Assembly (NCBI RefSeq): GCF_019635155.1 | Contig: NZ_JAHBZY010000002.1 | Span: 231,209 to 295,208, forward strand | Direction: 5' to 3' | Length of the DNA stretch: 64,000 bases | Source: Nitrosomonas sp. | Lineage (GTDB): Bacteria > Pseudomonadota > Gammaproteobacteria > Burkholderiales > Nitrosomonadaceae | Made by a program: the position numbers and the translations under genes | In this document: positions 17,632 to 28,161 of the stretch, piece by piece | How the letters are laid out: each line of letters starts with the position of its first letter | Numbering within the stretch: the first letter of the stretch is position 1 | The notes under the pieces: model-generated | Databases searched by the model: none | The model's input: only the letters and a program-made list of their open reading frames with translations | What the model was told of the DNA's origin: nothing

Positions 17632-19047
17632 ATGTTTCAGTTTTTATTTTTTCCATTACTATTATGCTCAACGCTTGTGTTTGGGCAGACCAACGGACTT
17701 CCTGATTTTACGGGGTTGGTTGAAAAACATGGCGCCGCAGTAGTTAATATTAGCGCCGTACAGAATGCGAGTACTTTGAATAATCAAGCAATTCCAGAAT
17801 TTCCGGGAATTCCGGAAAACTCTCCTTTCTATGATTTTTTTAGGCGGCATATGCAGCCATTCTCGGGGCCGAGAAAATCGGAACCAAAATCGTTAGGATC
17901 GGGTTTCATTATTAGCTCTGACGGCTATATTCTGACCAATGCGCACGTAATAGAGACTGCGGATAAGATTACGGTAAAATTGAACGATAAGCGAGAATAT
18001 GCAGCTGAGATTGTCGGGGCCGACCGGAAGACCGATATTGCTTTACTCAAAATTAATGCGACTGATCTGCCCAAGGTAACGCAGGGTAATCCGGAAAATC
18101 TAAAAGTCGGCGAATGGGTGGTAGCCATAGGTTCTCCGTTTGGTTTTGAGCACAGTGTAACGGCGGGTATCGTGAGCGCAAAGGGGCGTTCATTAGCGCA
18201 AGAGAACTATGTTCCATTTATTCAAACCGATGTGGCCATTAATCCCGGAAACTCTGGTGGACCATTGTTTAATATGAAAGGAGAAGTGGTCGGAATTAAC
18301 TCTCAGATATACAGTCGCACGGGCGGGTTCATGGGATTGTCATTTGCTATACCGATCAATGTGGCGACAGAAATTGCTGATCAATTAAAAGTAAGTGGTA
18401 AAGTAAGTCGTGGAAGAATCGGTGTTATGATTCAGGAGGTTACCAAAGAATTGGCAGAGTCTTTCGGTTTGGCGGAAAGCAAGGGGGCGTTGGTTGTGTC
18501 AGTTGAGAAAGGTAGCCCTGCTGATCGAGCTGGTATAAAAGCGCGCGATATTATTTTATCGTTTGACGAGAAACAAATTGCAACGTCTTCAGATTTGCCA
18601 CGGATAGTTGGCAATACTAAACCGGGTTCGAAAGTGTTCCTGCAAGTTTGGCGGGATGGTGCCTTGAAAAAAATTAAAGTTGAGGTTGGGGACACTCCTT
18701 CTGATCAAACTGCGGAAAAACGTAAGCAAAAACCGGATGTAAAAACTGAAGACCCTAATCGCTTGGGATTAATTTTAAGTGAAATTACGGCTGAGCAAAA
18801 GAAACAACTGGAAATTGCAAATGGATTGTTGGTCGAGGAAGTACAATCTGGAATCGCCAGTCGTACAGGAATTCGCAGTGGAGATATTATTATGGGTTTG
18901 AATAGTAAAGATGTGAAAACCACTGAACAATTTAATGAACTGCTTAATCAAGTGAAGAGCGGAAAAAATATTGCCTTGTTGATTAAACGAGGGGAGATGA
19001 CGACTTTTATCACGATGAAACTCACAGACGATGACGACAAGCAATGA
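17632..19047 (+). CDS. mucD: Periplasmic serine endoprotease MucD/DegP
   Basis: Degrades misfolded periplasmic proteins; in the rpoE locus it also tempers the stress response. The 471-residue protein has a signal peptide (ending near VFGQT) and a trypsin-like domain with the triad His in TNAHVI, Asp in KTDIALL and Ser in NPGNSGGPL. Two PDZ domains follow (about 260-350 and 380-465). A Q-linker does not replace the activation loop, so it is the DegP/MucD type rather than DegS. The downstream glutaredoxin-like gene overlaps its 3' end. Confidence 0.94.
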   Translation: MFQFLFFPLLLCSTLVFGQTNGLPDFTGLVEKHGAAVVNISAVQNASTLNNQAIPEFPGIPENSPFYDFFRRHMQPFSGPRKSEPKSLGSGFIISSDGYILTNAHVIETADKITVKLNDKREYAAEIVGADRKTDIALLKINATDLPKVTQGNPENLKVGEWVVAIGSPFGFEHSVTAGIVSAKGRSLAQENYVPFIQTDVAINPGNSGGPLFNMKGEVVGINSQIYSRTGGFMGLSFAIPINVATEIADQLKVSGKVSRGRIGVMIQEVTKELAESFGLAESKGALVVSVEKGSPADRAGIKARDIILSFDEKQIATSSDLPRIVGNTKPGSKVFLQVWRDGALKKIKVEVGDTPSDQTAEKRKQKPDVKTEDPNRLGLILSEITAEQKKQLEIANGLLVEEVQSGIASRTGIRSGDIIMGLNSKDVKTTEQFNELLNQVKSGKNIALLIKRGEMTTFITMKLTDDDDKQ

Positions 19048-19321
19048 GCAGGGATTGAATGTTTCTCGGTCTGCAAACATGTTGATATTGTATGGTCGTG
19101 AGGAGTGTCATCTTTGTCAGGACATGATACTTGCACTGCGGAAGTTGCAAGAGCAAGTATCATTTAATTTTCAAGTCATTGATATCGATAGCGATCCGGC
19201 ACTGATCGCTTTGTATGGAGAGAAAATCCCAGTGCTCATGTCACCTGTTACTAATCAAGAAATCTGCCATCACTTTCTGAATTTAACGGCATTAGATGAT
19301 TATCTTGCTAAATTTAGTTAG
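19031..19321 (+). CDS. Glutaredoxin-like (DUF836) thiol protein
   Basis: Small thioredoxin-fold protein with a CxxC redox motif in EECHLCQDM and the cis-Pro segment KIPVL. Family members normally begin a few residues before the first strand (MLILYGREEC), so the real start may be the ATG at 19079. The upstream ATG at 19031 gives 96 residues and overlaps mucD by 17 bp. Neither has a good ribosome site. It sits between mucD and lepA, a position often taken by this family in betaproteobacteria. Substrate unknown. Confidence 0.8.
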   Translation: MTTSNEQGLNVSRSANMLILYGREECHLCQDMILALRKLQEQVSFNFQVIDIDSDPALIALYGEKIPVLMSPVTNQEICHHFLNLTALDDYLAKFS

Positions 19322-19422
19322 AATGCTGCCTCTTTTATCAGTCGATACAATATTTTAATTTCCGGGTTGATATTTGTATTTTTGATTGTTCTGGAAGTTA
19401 ATTTTAATTATTTCATATCCCG

Positions 19423-21216
19423 ATGCAGCATATTCGCAATTTCTCCATCATTGCCCATATTGATCATGGTAAATCCACATTGGCGGATCGCATTATTCAT
19501 TTGTGCGGCGGTCTATCGGATCGCGAGATGGAAGAGCAGGTACTGGATTCCATGGACTTGGAGCGTGAAAGAGGGATTACCATTAAGGCTCAGACTGCTG
19601 CGCTGCACTACAAAGCAAGAAACGGTAAAGTTTATTTGTTAAATTTGATCGACACGCCTGGACATGTTGATTTCTCCTATGAAGTCTCACGTTCGTTAGC
19701 GGCGTGCGAAGGCGCACTGCTGGTTGTTGACGCATCACAAGGCGTGGAGGCTCAGACGGTTGCTAATTGCTATACCGCAATTGAGCAAGGCGTCGAAGTT
19801 ATTCCAGTTCTGAATAAAATTGATTTGCCGGCTGCTGATCCTGAACGCGTGATTCAAAATATTGAAGAAGTCATTGGGATTGATGCGCAAGATGCTGTGC
19901 GGGTCAGTGCAAAGACAGGATTGGGAGTGGAAGATGTTCTGGAAGCCTTGATTGAAAAGATTCCCGCGCCAACCGGTGATCCGAATGCGCCACTGAAAGC
20001 ACTGATTATTGATTCTTGGTTTGATAATTATGTAGGTGTCGTGGTTCTGGTCAGAGTGATGGAAGGAACTCTTAAACCGGGTGATAAGATGTTGCTGATG
20101 GCGACAAAAGCGGAGCATTTGTGCGAACAAGTAGGCGTGTTTGTTCCCAAATCGGTTCAACGTGATGCACTCAGTGCTGGTGAAGTGGGGTTTATCATTT
20201 CCGGGATTAAAGAACTTGATGCGGCGAAAGTAGGTGATACGATAACTTCCGCTATCCGCCCGGCAGATAAACCGCTTCAGGGTTTCAAAGAGATCAAACC
20301 GCAAGTGTTTGCCGGGCTGTATCCGGTTGAGTCCAATCAATACGATGCACTGCGTTCCGCTCTTGAAAAGCTGCGGCTCAATGATTCATCATTGCATTTC
20401 GAACCGGAAGTTTCACAGGCATTGGGATTTGGTTTTCGTTGCGGTTTTCTGGGGTTGTTGCATATGGATATCGTGCAAGAGCGGCTGGAAAGAGAATACG
20501 ACATGGATTTGATTACCACTGCACCAACAGTGATTTATCAAGTGCTGATGCGGGATGGATCGATAATCGAAATTGAGAATCCATCTAAGATTCCGGATCT
20601 TTCGAAAATTGCTGAAATTCGTGAACCGATCATCACCTCAACCATTATCGTACCGGAAGAATATGTTGGCGCCGTGATCAAATTGTGTGTCAGCAAGCGC
20701 GGTAATCAAACCAACATGCAATACATGGGTAAGCAAGTAATGTTGACTTATGAAATGCCACTCAACGAAGTCGTAATGGATTTTTTTGATCGATTGAAAT
20801 CCACGAGTCGTGGTTATGCATCATTGGACTATGAATTCAAAGAGTTTCGGGCTTCCGATCTTGTGAAATTGGATGTATTGATCAACGGGGATAAGGTTGA
20901 TGCGCTGTCGTTGATTATTCATCGAAGCAATAGTCAATATCGAGGGCGCGAGTTGGTGCAAAAAATGCGCGAATTAATCCCGAGGCAGATGTTCGATATT
21001 GCCGTGCAGGCTGCAATTGGAGCGCACATCGTAGCGCGTGAAACAGTTAAAGCGTTACGTAAGAATGTGTTGGCAAAATGTTACGGTGGCGATATAACCC
21101 GTAAACGAAAGTTGCTGGAGAAACAAAAAGCAGGTAAAAAGAGAATGAAGCGAGTAGGTAATGTCGAAATTCCGCAGGAAGCATTTCTAGCAATTTTGCA
21201 GGTTGATAATAAATAA
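19423..21216 (+). CDS. lepA: Elongation factor 4 (LepA)
   Basis: Ribosome-associated GTPase that affects initiation and can back-translocate ribosomes under stress. The 597-residue length is exact for the family. G-motifs are [14 protein letters not shown], the RGITIKAQT switch, DTPGHVDF and NKIDLP. The C-terminal domain specific to LepA ends [21 protein letters not shown]. It is followed by lepB after 94 bp, the classic lepA-lepB pair. Confidence 0.98.
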   Translation: MQHIRNFSIIAHIDHGKSTLADRIIHLCGGLSDREMEEQVLDSMDLERERGITIKAQTAALHYKARNGKVYLLNLIDTPGHVDFSYEVSRSLAACEGALLVVDASQGVEAQTVANCYTAIEQGVEVIPVLNKIDLPAADPERVIQNIEEVIGIDAQDAVRVSAKTGLGVEDVLEALIEKIPAPTGDPNAPLKALIIDSWFDNYVGVVVLVRVMEGTLKPGDKMLLMATKAEHLCEQVGVFVPKSVQRDALSAGEVGFIISGIKELDAAKVGDTITSAIRPADKPLQGFKEIKPQVFAGLYPVESNQYDALRSALEKLRLNDSSLHFEPEVSQALGFGFRCGFLGLLHMDIVQERLEREYDMDLITTAPTVIYQVLMRDGSIIEIENPSKIPDLSKIAEIREPIITSTIIVPEEYVGAVIKLCVSKRGNQTNMQYMGKQVMLTYEMPLNEVVMDFFDRLKSTSRGYASLDYEFKEFRASDLVKLDVLINGDKVDALSLIIHRSNSQYRGRELVQKMRELIPRQMFDIAVQAAIGAHIVARETVKALRKNVLAKCYGGDITRKRKLLEKQKAGKKRMKRVGNVEIPQEAFLAILQVDNK

Positions 21217-21310
21217 TGGCGATTAATACTATTGAACCGATCTCCAGCACTGATCAGGGAACGGTGCGCGTCAGTAAGATACTGATTCAGCTGAAATCAA
21301 GGGAATTATT

Positions 21311-22114
21311 ATGAATTTTCCCTTAATTCTGTTTGTACTGCTTGTCGTGACAGGCATTATCTATTTATTGGACTATTTGTTTTGGAGTAAATCACGTGCT
21401 GAGGGGGATAGTGAGCCTTGGTGGATTGAGTATCCGAAAAGTTTCTTTCCGATTATTCTGATAGTTTTCAGTTTACGGTCTTTTGTGATCGAGCCGTTTA
21501 AAATTCCATCCGGATCCATGATTCCCACATTGCTGGTTGGTGATTTTATATTGGTCAATAAATACACCTATGGGATCAGGTTGCCAGTGATTAATAAGAA
21601 AATCATGGATGTCAATGAGCCGCAGCGTGGCGATGTTCTGGTTTTTCGTTATCCGGAAGATCCATCAATTGATTATATTAAGCGAGTGATAGGAATTCCC
21701 GGAGATACGATCACTTATCATAATAAGCAATTAATCATTAATGGCGAAGTGGTGAGGATGGAGTATGAAGGGGATTATAAATATGTCGAATCGGGGTTAG
21801 GTTATATTTATGCCGATCAATTCACGGAATATCTTTCTGATAAAAATCACTCTATTTTGATTAATCAAGATGTTAAAGGAATGCAATATGCGAATGTGAG
21901 GCAGTTCGAGTTTCGTGAGAACTGCAAATATCGACGCTCGGGGTTTACTTGTGAGGTCCCTTCCGGAAGTTATTTCACACTCGGTGACAACCGTGACAGT
22001 AGTAGCGATAGCCGCTATTGGGGATTTGTTCCGGAAGAAAACATTGTCGGAAAAGCTTTCATGATTTGGTGGAATTTCAGCGATCTTAGCCGTATCGGAC
22101 TTTCTATCGATTAA
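21311..22114 (+). CDS. lepB: Signal peptidase I
   Basis: Membrane-bound protease that removes Sec and Tat signal peptides. The 267-residue protein has two N-terminal membrane segments (about 4-22 and 46-62). The catalytic Ser is in IPSGSMIPTLLVGD and the general-base Lys in YIKRVIGIPGD, and the conserved GDNRDSSSDSRYWG box is near the end. AAGGGAATTATT upstream gives a ribosome site. It is the likely processor for the many exported proteins in this window. Confidence 0.97.
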   Translation: MNFPLILFVLLVVTGIIYLLDYLFWSKSRAEGDSEPWWIEYPKSFFPIILIVFSLRSFVIEPFKIPSGSMIPTLLVGDFILVNKYTYGIRLPVINKKIMDVNEPQRGDVLVFRYPEDPSIDYIKRVIGIPGDTITYHNKQLIINGEVVRMEYEGDYKYVESGLGYIYADQFTEYLSDKNHSILINQDVKGMQYANVRQFEFRENCKYRRSGFTCEVPSGSYFTLGDNRDSSSDSRYWGFVPEENIVGKAFMIWWNFSDLSRIGLSID

Positions 22115-22147
22115 TATTTTAGGAACTCTCATCAGGAAGGGGTATGC

Positions 22148-22519
22148 ATGAAGTATTACGCAACACTGAAAAAGCAGAAAGGTATCAGTTTATCAGGTCT
22201 GTTGTTGTGGGGAGCGATCATCGTAATACTCGCTGTTTTTACTTTAAAAGTTGCACCTGTCTATCTCGAATATTTCTCGATCAAGAAAAATTTCAATGCC
22301 ATTATTAAAGAAACAAGTTTGCAAACTCCAGACTTACATCAAATCAGAACGTCCTTTGGTAAACGCGCTTCAATCGATAATATTAAATCGATCAATGCCC
22401 AGGATATTCATATGAGAAAAGAAAATGGGCGATTTATCTTGAGTACAAAATATACCGTGAAAATTCCACTGGCTTCTAATATCTCATTGCATATTGATTT
22501 TGAAGCCGATAGTGATTGA
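22148..22519 (+). CDS. DUF4845 membrane-anchored protein
   Basis: A 123-residue protein with a short cytoplasmic start, one membrane segment (about 15-36, SGLLLWGAIIVILAVFTLKVAP) and a small extracytoplasmic domain. Proteins of this family are found between lepB and rnc in many betaproteobacteria; function unknown. AGGAAGGGG stands upstream of the ATG. It is 33 bp after lepB and just ahead of rnc. Confidence 0.85.
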   Translation: MKYYATLKKQKGISLSGLLLWGAIIVILAVFTLKVAPVYLEYFSIKKNFNAIIKETSLQTPDLHQIRTSFGKRASIDNIKSINAQDIHMRKENGRFILSTKYTVKIPLASNISLHIDFEADSD

Positions 22520-22533
22520 TATTTGGAAACACC

Positions 22534-23247
22534 ATGACAAATGGAACCGCTCAGACCGGTAATCAATTTTTGGTTGCATTTTGTAAACGTCTTGGTTATT
22601 CCTTTGCCGATCCTAGATTATTGCAGGAAGCCCTAACGCATCGAAGTCACAGCGTTCCTCATAACGAACGGCTTGAGTTTCTTGGTGATGCAGTATTGAA
22701 TTGTGCGATGGCCGGTTTAATTTATAAAAACTTTCCGGATTTGCCGGAAGGTCATTTATCGCGGCTACGTGCAAATTTTGTTAATCAAGCGGCGCTATCA
22801 AATATTGCTCTTAATTTGCAGCTTGATAAGCTGATTAAACTGGGAGAAGGGGAACTAAGGAGCGGAGGCGCTCACAGGCCTTCTATATTGGCAAATGCAT
22901 TTGAAGCTGTCTTAGGTGCCATCTATTTAGATAGCGGCTTCGTGCATGCTGAACAGGTCATTGGTGCGTTGTATCTACCTCTTTTCCAGAATATTGATCT
23001 GGAAACACAGGGAAAAGATCCTAAAACATTGCTGCAAGAGTTTCTGCAGGGCCGGAAATTGACTTTGCCGGAATATAACGTTGTGACAACGACGGGTAAA
23101 GCGCATAAACAGAAATTTCAAGTTGAATGCATGATTCCATCGCTTGGCATCCGTACAATTGGGGAAGGTGCCAATAGGCGGGGTGCAGAGCAGGCTGCGG
23201 CCAAGATGGCGTATGAGAAAATTTGCTTACCTGATGATTGCAAATAA
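22534..23247 (+). CDS. rnc: Ribonuclease III
   Basis: Double-strand-specific RNase for rRNA and mRNA processing. I chose the ATG at 22534, preceded by GGAAA, giving 237 residues; an in-frame TTG at 22516 would add six residues and overlap the upstream stop. The catalytic domain includes the signature ERLEFLGDAVLN with its metal-binding acidic residues, a second acidic cluster in FEAVLGAIYLDSG, and a C-terminal dsRNA-binding domain (PKTLLQEFLQGR ... GAEQAAAKMAYE). It is followed by era, the usual rnc-era order. Confidence 0.96.
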   Translation: MTNGTAQTGNQFLVAFCKRLGYSFADPRLLQEALTHRSHSVPHNERLEFLGDAVLNCAMAGLIYKNFPDLPEGHLSRLRANFVNQAALSNIALNLQLDKLIKLGEGELRSGGAHRPSILANAFEAVLGAIYLDSGFVHAEQVIGALYLPLFQNIDLETQGKDPKTLLQEFLQGRKLTLPEYNVVTTTGKAHKQKFQVECMIPSLGIRTIGEGANRRGAEQAAAKMAYEKICLPDDCK

Positions 23248-23268
23248 AGATAGAAGTTGCAATTTGGA

Positions 23269-24192
23269 ATGCATCACACTAAAAACAATTTCTCTTCGAT
23301 GACTAATGATATTGAGTTCCGTGCGGGCTACATTGCGATTATCGGTCGGCCAAATGTTGGAAAATCAACCTTATTAAACAATTTGCTGCAACAGAAAATT
23401 AGCATTACATCTAAAAAAGCGCAAACGACTCGTTTTAGGATTAATGGCATTTTGACGGATCAGCAAGCGCAATTCATTTTTGTGGATACGCCGGGATTCC
23501 AGACCCAGTACACTAACCGGTTGAATAAATTCATGAACCGGGTGGTGACACAAAGTGCGCGGGAAGTCGATGTAATACTGTTTGTTATCGAAGCGATGCG
23601 CTTTGATCAAAGAGATATCGATGCGCTCAGAGTCATACCTAAAAATATTCCAGTCATTCTTGTAATTAATAAAATCGATCAGCTCACTGATAAAAATTTG
23701 TTGTTGCCTTTTTTAAGCAGCATGGCGGAAGCCTTTGATTTTTCCAATATCATTCCGGTAAGTGCCATGCAAAAAACGCAATTACCGGAATTGCTCGATA
23801 CGATCCGCGGTTACTTACCGGTAAATCCACCCATCTATGAAAAGGATGACGTAACGGATCGCAGTGAGCGGTTTTTAGCCAGCGAATTCATCCGAGAAAA
23901 GTTGTTTCGCTTGGTGGGTGATGAAATTCCATATTCGACCAGTGTTGTGATTAATCAATTTAGTGTGGAAAATCATTTGCACAAAATTTATGCCACTATT
24001 CTTGTTGAGAAACCCAATCAGAAAGCAATTCTGATTGGGAAAAAAGGTGAGAAATTGAAGCGAATAGCAACAGAAGCGCGTATCGATATGGAACAATTGT
24101 TCAGTGGAAAAGTTTATCTGGAAGTTTGGGTGAAAGTTAGAAACGGCTGGGCTGATAGCGAAGCTGCGCTTAAAAGTCTAGGGTACGAGTGA
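23269..24192 (+). CDS. era: GTPase Era
   Basis: Essential GTPase binding the 3' end of 16S rRNA in 30S maturation. G-motifs are [15 protein letters not shown] and NKID, and the C-terminal KH domain carries [14 protein letters not shown]. Start is uncertain: ATG 23269 is used (307 residues), while TTG 23257 and ATG 23299 are alternatives. 23299 would match the usual compact N-terminus but has no ribosome site. recO, usual after era in related genomes, is absent; pdxJ follows after 44 bp. Confidence 0.95.
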   Translation: MHHTKNNFSSMTNDIEFRAGYIAIIGRPNVGKSTLLNNLLQQKISITSKKAQTTRFRINGILTDQQAQFIFVDTPGFQTQYTNRLNKFMNRVVTQSAREVDVILFVIEAMRFDQRDIDALRVIPKNIPVILVINKIDQLTDKNLLLPFLSSMAEAFDFSNIIPVSAMQKTQLPELLDTIRGYLPVNPPIYEKDDVTDRSERFLASEFIREKLFRLVGDEIPYSTSVVINQFSVENHLHKIYATILVEKPNQKAILIGKKGEKLKRIATEARIDMEQLFSGKVYLEVWVKVRNGWADSEAALKSLGYE

Positions 24193-24236
24193 GGATATAG
24201 AATTGTGATCACTGGCATTTCGAGAATCGCAAAATC

Positions 24237-24962
24237 ATGATTGAACTGGGAGTCAATATTGATCATGTCGCAACGTTGCGGCAGGCGCGTGGAACGACAT
24301 ATCCGGATCCGATTGCAGCAGCGCTGATTGCCGAGTCTGCGGGTGCAGATGCTATTACGCTGCATTTACGCGAAGATCGGCGACACATTCAGGATCGTGA
24401 TGTGGAGATATTACGAGGTCAACTGACAACCCGGATGAATTTAGAGAGCGCTGTAACCGATGAAATGATTGCTATTGCATTAAGAATAAAGCCTCACGAT
24501 ATCTGCCTGGTGCCGGAAAGGCGGGAAGAGCTAACGACGGAAGGTGGACTTGATGTGATCCGGCATTTTGATCAAGTCAGGCGAGCATGTCGGCAATTAG
24601 GGGAAGCAGGAATCAGAGTCTCGTTATTCATCAATGCGGATCAGCGGCAAATCGAAGCGGCTGCCCGGGCAGGCGCGCCAGTGATTGAAATTCACACTGG
24701 CAGTTACGCCGATGCACCCACTGCTGAGATGCAGCGACTGCAATTTTCCGCGGTGCAGAAGGCAGTTGCAATAGGTATCGATCTAGGTTTGAAAGTCAAT
24801 GCCGGGCATGGATTGCACTATGAGAACGTGCAAGCGATTGCTGCTATTTCCGGGATTTCCGAGCTGAATATTGGTCATGCAATTGTTGCCAGGGCAATTT
24901 TTGTTGGTTTCAAGAGTGCCGTCCAGGAAATGAAGCAGCGAATGATTGAGGCAAGGCAATGA
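24237..24962 (+). CDS. pdxJ: Pyridoxine 5'-phosphate synthase
   Basis: Condenses 3-amino-2-oxopropyl phosphate and deoxyxylulose phosphate to pyridoxine phosphate in the DXP-dependent vitamin B6 pathway. The 241-residue TIM barrel begins [18 protein letters not shown] and includes [15 protein letters not shown], the catalytic [10 protein letters not shown] and the C-terminal [11 protein letters not shown]. It overlaps acpS by 4 bp (ATGA), so the two are coupled. B6 is relevant to SufS in the same window, but that is coincidence as far as I can see. Confidence 0.97.
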   Translation: MIELGVNIDHVATLRQARGTTYPDPIAAALIAESAGADAITLHLREDRRHIQDRDVEILRGQLTTRMNLESAVTDEMIAIALRIKPHDICLVPERREELTTEGGLDVIRHFDQVRRACRQLGEAGIRVSLFINADQRQIEAAARAGAPVIEIHTGSYADAPTAEMQRLQFSAVQKAVAIGIDLGLKVNAGHGLHYENVQAIAAISGISELNIGHAIVARAIFVGFKSAVQEMKQRMIEARQ

Positions 24963-25336
24963 TCTACGGGATCGGGACAGATATTGTCGAGTCTGCCCGG
25001 ATTGCTCAGTCACTGGAACGTTTTGGAGATCGCTTTGCCCGGCGCATATTAACTGATAGTGAGTGGCGGGAATATCATATCAGTAGTAAGCCGATATCGT
25101 TTCTGGCCAGCCGGTTCGCCGCCAAGGAAGCATTGTCCAAGGCAATGGGTACTGGATTACGCCATCCGGTTAGTCTGACTTATATCACGATCAGTCATGA
25201 TGATTTGGGAAAACCTTTTTTTCAATTCCATCCGGAACTCTATCAATTGATTAGCGCTAAGGGCATTATCCAGCATCATCTGTCGATCAGTGATGAGATG
25301 AATATGGTTTGTGCATTCGTAGTATTGGAGAAGTAG
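24959..25336 (+). CDS. acpS: Holo-[acyl-carrier-protein] synthase
   Basis: Attaches 4'-phosphopantetheine from CoA to acyl carrier protein. The 125-residue length is typical. It starts [14 protein letters not shown] with the metal-binding Asp, and has [16 protein letters not shown] with the second acidic ligand. Start overlaps pdxJ by 4 bp; nagZ begins 2 bp after its stop. Confidence 0.96.
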   Translation: MIYGIGTDIVESARIAQSLERFGDRFARRILTDSEWREYHISSKPISFLASRFAAKEALSKAMGTGLRHPVSLTYITISHDDLGKPFFQFHPELYQLISAKGIIQHHLSISDEMNMVCAFVVLEK

Positions 25337-25338
25337 TT

Positions 25339-26391
25339 GTGACACTCGGACCAGTAATGCTTGATATTGCCGGTACGGAATTGGCCGAGGATGATATTAA
25401 AAGATTGACTCATCCGCTCACGGGCGGCGTAATACTTTTTACACGTAATTACGTCAACCATCGGCAGTTGACCGAATTAACCCGGCAGATTCATGCGTTA
25501 CGCAGCCCTCATCTATTGATTGCAGTTGATCATGAAGGCGGGCGTGTTCAGCGTTTCCAGCAGGATTTTACACAATTGCCAGCCATGCGCGAGTTAGGAA
25601 GATTATGGGATAAACAACCTGCCAGAGCCCGTCATCTCGCCAAACAAGTTGGTTATGTATTGGCCGCCGAGCTAAATGCGTGTGGTGTCGACTTCAGTTT
25701 TACCCCGGTACTGGATATCGATCATGGTCATAGCAGCGTGATTGGGGATCGCGCTTTTCACAGTAATCCTCATGTCGTATCGGATCTTGCGCTTCAGTTG
25801 ATGCAGGGACTTAGACAAGGGGGTATGTTGGCGGTCGGTAAACATTTTCCGGGGCATGGTTATATCCGTACCGACACGCATCTCGAAAAAGCGATCGATC
25901 ACCGTTGTTATAGCGACATTGAAACAAACGATTTGATTCCGTTTCAACATATGATTGATTCCGGGATTGCCGGTATCATGCCGGCTCACGTGATTTATGC
26001 GGACATCGATTCCAATCCGGCCGGATTTTCTAAAATATGGTTACAAAAAATTTTGCGGACGGCATTGCAATTTGATGGGTGTATTTTTAGCGACGATCTC
26101 AACATGCGTGGCGCCGGAATGCATCTTGATTCGATGCTGGCGAGAGCGCAAGCTGCTTTGACTGCAGGATGCGACATGATATTGGTGTGTAATAATCCTT
26201 TGGGAGCAGACGAGGTATTGGGAGGATTGCGTTGGGAGATGTCGGCGGCGAGTTTGGCTCGATTGGCTCGTTTGCATTCAAAGAATCAAGCCGGTTCCCT
26301 GACGAAACTGCGCGAGCGGGGAGATTATGTGCAAGCAGTGCGGGAAATCAGCGTCGTCGGGTGCGAAAGTGGCGAATTACCCTTGCAGTAA
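25339..26391 (+). CDS. nagZ: Beta-N-acetylhexosaminidase NagZ
   Basis: Family 3 glycosidase that removes GlcNAc from cytoplasmic muropeptides in peptidoglycan recycling. I use the GTG at 25339 ([12 protein letters not shown]), with GGAG eight bases upstream. The longer in-frame reading from 25309 lies inside acpS. Visible are [16 protein letters not shown], the catalytic His loop [14 protein letters not shown] and the nucleophile Asp in [10 protein letters not shown]. At 350 residues it matches the family. It ends the lepB-nagZ gene block. Confidence 0.94.
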   Translation: MTLGPVMLDIAGTELAEDDIKRLTHPLTGGVILFTRNYVNHRQLTELTRQIHALRSPHLLIAVDHEGGRVQRFQQDFTQLPAMRELGRLWDKQPARARHLAKQVGYVLAAELNACGVDFSFTPVLDIDHGHSSVIGDRAFHSNPHVVSDLALQLMQGLRQGGMLAVGKHFPGHGYIRTDTHLEKAIDHRCYSDIETNDLIPFQHMIDSGIAGIMPAHVIYADIDSNPAGFSKIWLQKILRTALQFDGCIFSDDLNMRGAGMHLDSMLARAQAALTAGCDMILVCNNPLGADEVLGGLRWEMSAASLARLARLHSKNQAGSLTKLRERGDYVQAVREISVVGCESGELPLQ

Positions 26392-26411
26392 GATTCGTCA
26401 CAGGAAACGAT

Positions 26412-26467
26412 TAAAAGAGTCGAATATTAATAACGATAAGGCTTTTTATTTTAGAATTACTCTTTTA
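26412..26467 (+). terminator. Weak inverted repeat downstream of nagZ
   Basis: TAAAAGAGT at 26412-26420 and ACTCTTTTA at 26459-26467 form a 9-bp arm pair around an A/T-rich 38-nt loop that contains GGCTTTTTATTTT. It may be a poor terminator for nagZ or part of the lpdA promoter region. Fold strength cannot be judged by eye. Confidence 0.25.
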
Positions 26468-26491
26468 TAAGATATTTAGGCAGGATTAATT

Positions 26492-27952
26492 ATGTCAGAG
26501 ACATTTGATGTGGCGGTTATTGGTGCGGGACCCGGCGGTTATGTTGCGGCTATCCGCGCTGCGCAACTTGGTTTGAATACCGTATGTATTGATGAATGGA
26601 AAAACCCGAAGGGCAAAGCGAGTCTCGGTGGTACTTGCCTGAATGTTGGCTGCATTCCTTCAAAAGCACTATTAGAGTCATCGGAAAAATTTTTTCAAAT
26701 TCAGCATAAGGTTTCCGCACATGGGATTACCGTGCAACAAGTTGCAGTGGATATTCCTGCGATGGTTGCGCGCAAAGACAAGATTGTTGCAACATTTACT
26801 ACAGGTATCGCTTCGCTATTTAAAAAAAATAAAGTGAAATCGATGCATGGGCGAGGAACGTTATTAAAACGTGAAGAATCGGCTAATTTATGGGCGATTA
26901 AGGTTGAAGATAATGGTACGGTGGAAACGATACAGGCGAAGTACGTGATTGTGGCGACCGGTTCGGCACCCAGACCGCTACCTTTTGCGCCTATCGACAA
27001 TGCCATGATTCTGGATAATGCGGGTGCTCTTGCCTTGACGGAAATACCAAAGCGATTGGGTGTTATCGGAGCGGGTGTGATCGGCCTGGAAATGGGCAGC
27101 GTATGGCGCCGCCTTGGTTCGGAAGTGACAATTTTGGAAGCAATGCCGGGTTTCTTGATGGCTGCTGACGAGCAAATTGCCAAGGAAGCCAAAAGCATGT
27201 TTGCTAAAGAGCCGGGGTTGCAGATTAATACCGGTATCAACATTAATTCGGTCAAGCTTTCCGAGGATTCAGTGGTGGTCAGCTATAGTGACGCCAATAA
27301 TAAAGAACAACACTTGGAAGTGGATAAATTAATTGTCGCGATTGGTCGGATTCCGAATACCGCCGGGCTAGGCGCTCAAGAGGTTGGATTGGCTTTGGAT
27401 GAGCGGGGTTTTGTTGTAGTCGATGCTTATTGTCGTACTAATTTGACGAATGTTTATGCGGTGGGCGATGTGGTGCGTGGACCGATGCTGGCGCACAAGG
27501 CATCGGAAGAAGGCGTGGCGGTCGCTGAAATGATTATGCAGGTTGAGCAAGGTCATGCAGATCCGCATGAAGCTGTCGATTTTAATACCATTCCCTGGGT
27601 GATATATACCGCACCGGAAATAGCTTGGGTTGGAAAGAATGAACAAGAGCTACGCGCAGCGGGTGTTTCTTATAAAACGGGGCAATTCCCTTTTATGGCC
27701 AATGGCCGTGCCCGGGCAATGGGTGAGGCGGGTGGATTTATAAAAGTATTGGCGGATGAAAAGACCGATCGGATTTTAGGTGTCCATATGATCGGTCCAC
27801 ATGTTTCGGAGCTTATTTCGGAAGCAGTCGTGGCAATGAGGTTCTCAGCCAGCAGTCAGGATATTGCTTGTATCGTACACGCGCATCCGTCGTTATCCGA
27901 AGTCTTTCATGAAGCTGTTCTTAGTGTGGACAAGCGTGCTTTACATATTTAG
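26492..27952 (+). CDS. lpdA: Dihydrolipoyl dehydrogenase
   Basis: FAD enzyme (E3) re-oxidising dihydrolipoamide in pyruvate and 2-oxoglutarate dehydrogenase or glycine cleavage. The 486-residue protein has the FAD motif [10 protein letters not shown], the redox-active disulfide [15 protein letters not shown], the NAD Rossmann motif [10 protein letters not shown] and the C-terminal catalytic His in [21 protein letters not shown] precedes the ATG. No E1 or E2 genes are nearby; in relatives those often lie directly upstream, so this copy appears detached or serves several complexes. Confidence 0.96.
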   Translation: MSETFDVAVIGAGPGGYVAAIRAAQLGLNTVCIDEWKNPKGKASLGGTCLNVGCIPSKALLESSEKFFQIQHKVSAHGITVQQVAVDIPAMVARKDKIVATFTTGIASLFKKNKVKSMHGRGTLLKREESANLWAIKVEDNGTVETIQAKYVIVATGSAPRPLPFAPIDNAMILDNAGALALTEIPKRLGVIGAGVIGLEMGSVWRRLGSEVTILEAMPGFLMAADEQIAKEAKSMFAKEPGLQINTGININSVKLSEDSVVVSYSDANNKEQHLEVDKLIVAIGRIPNTAGLGAQEVGLALDERGFVVVDAYCRTNLTNVYAVGDVVRGPMLAHKASEEGVAVAEMIMQVEQGHADPHEAVDFNTIPWVIYTAPEIAWVGKNEQELRAAGVSYKTGQFPFMANGRARAMGEAGGFIKVLADEKTDRILGVHMIGPHVSELISEAVVAMRFSASSQDIACIVHAHPSLSEVFHEAVLSVDKRALHI

Positions 27953-28161
27953 TGTACTGCCGCACAGCTTCAACACTTATTTGTCAAAGCTTAACAATGT
28001 GACGATGCTGGAAAGCTGGTGGAATGCTTTGTTTATAAACTACTCGAACGAATTGCCGTATTTGTGCGGAACTCGCAGCCTTGTTTTATCGGATTGATAT
28101 AGTCGGGTTGCGGTGTTCCGGACGACTTACGCTTGCACACATCAAGTTAATCGGTTTTAGC

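Noticed and set aside
19735-20340. 201-codon open frame antisense to lepA
   Set aside because: It lies wholly inside the highly conserved lepA and its translation is His/Phe/Arg-rich without any recognisable domain.
26701-27255. 184-codon open frame antisense to lpdA
   Set aside because: Shadow of the lpdA reading frame; low-information Ser/Pro/Ala-rich product.
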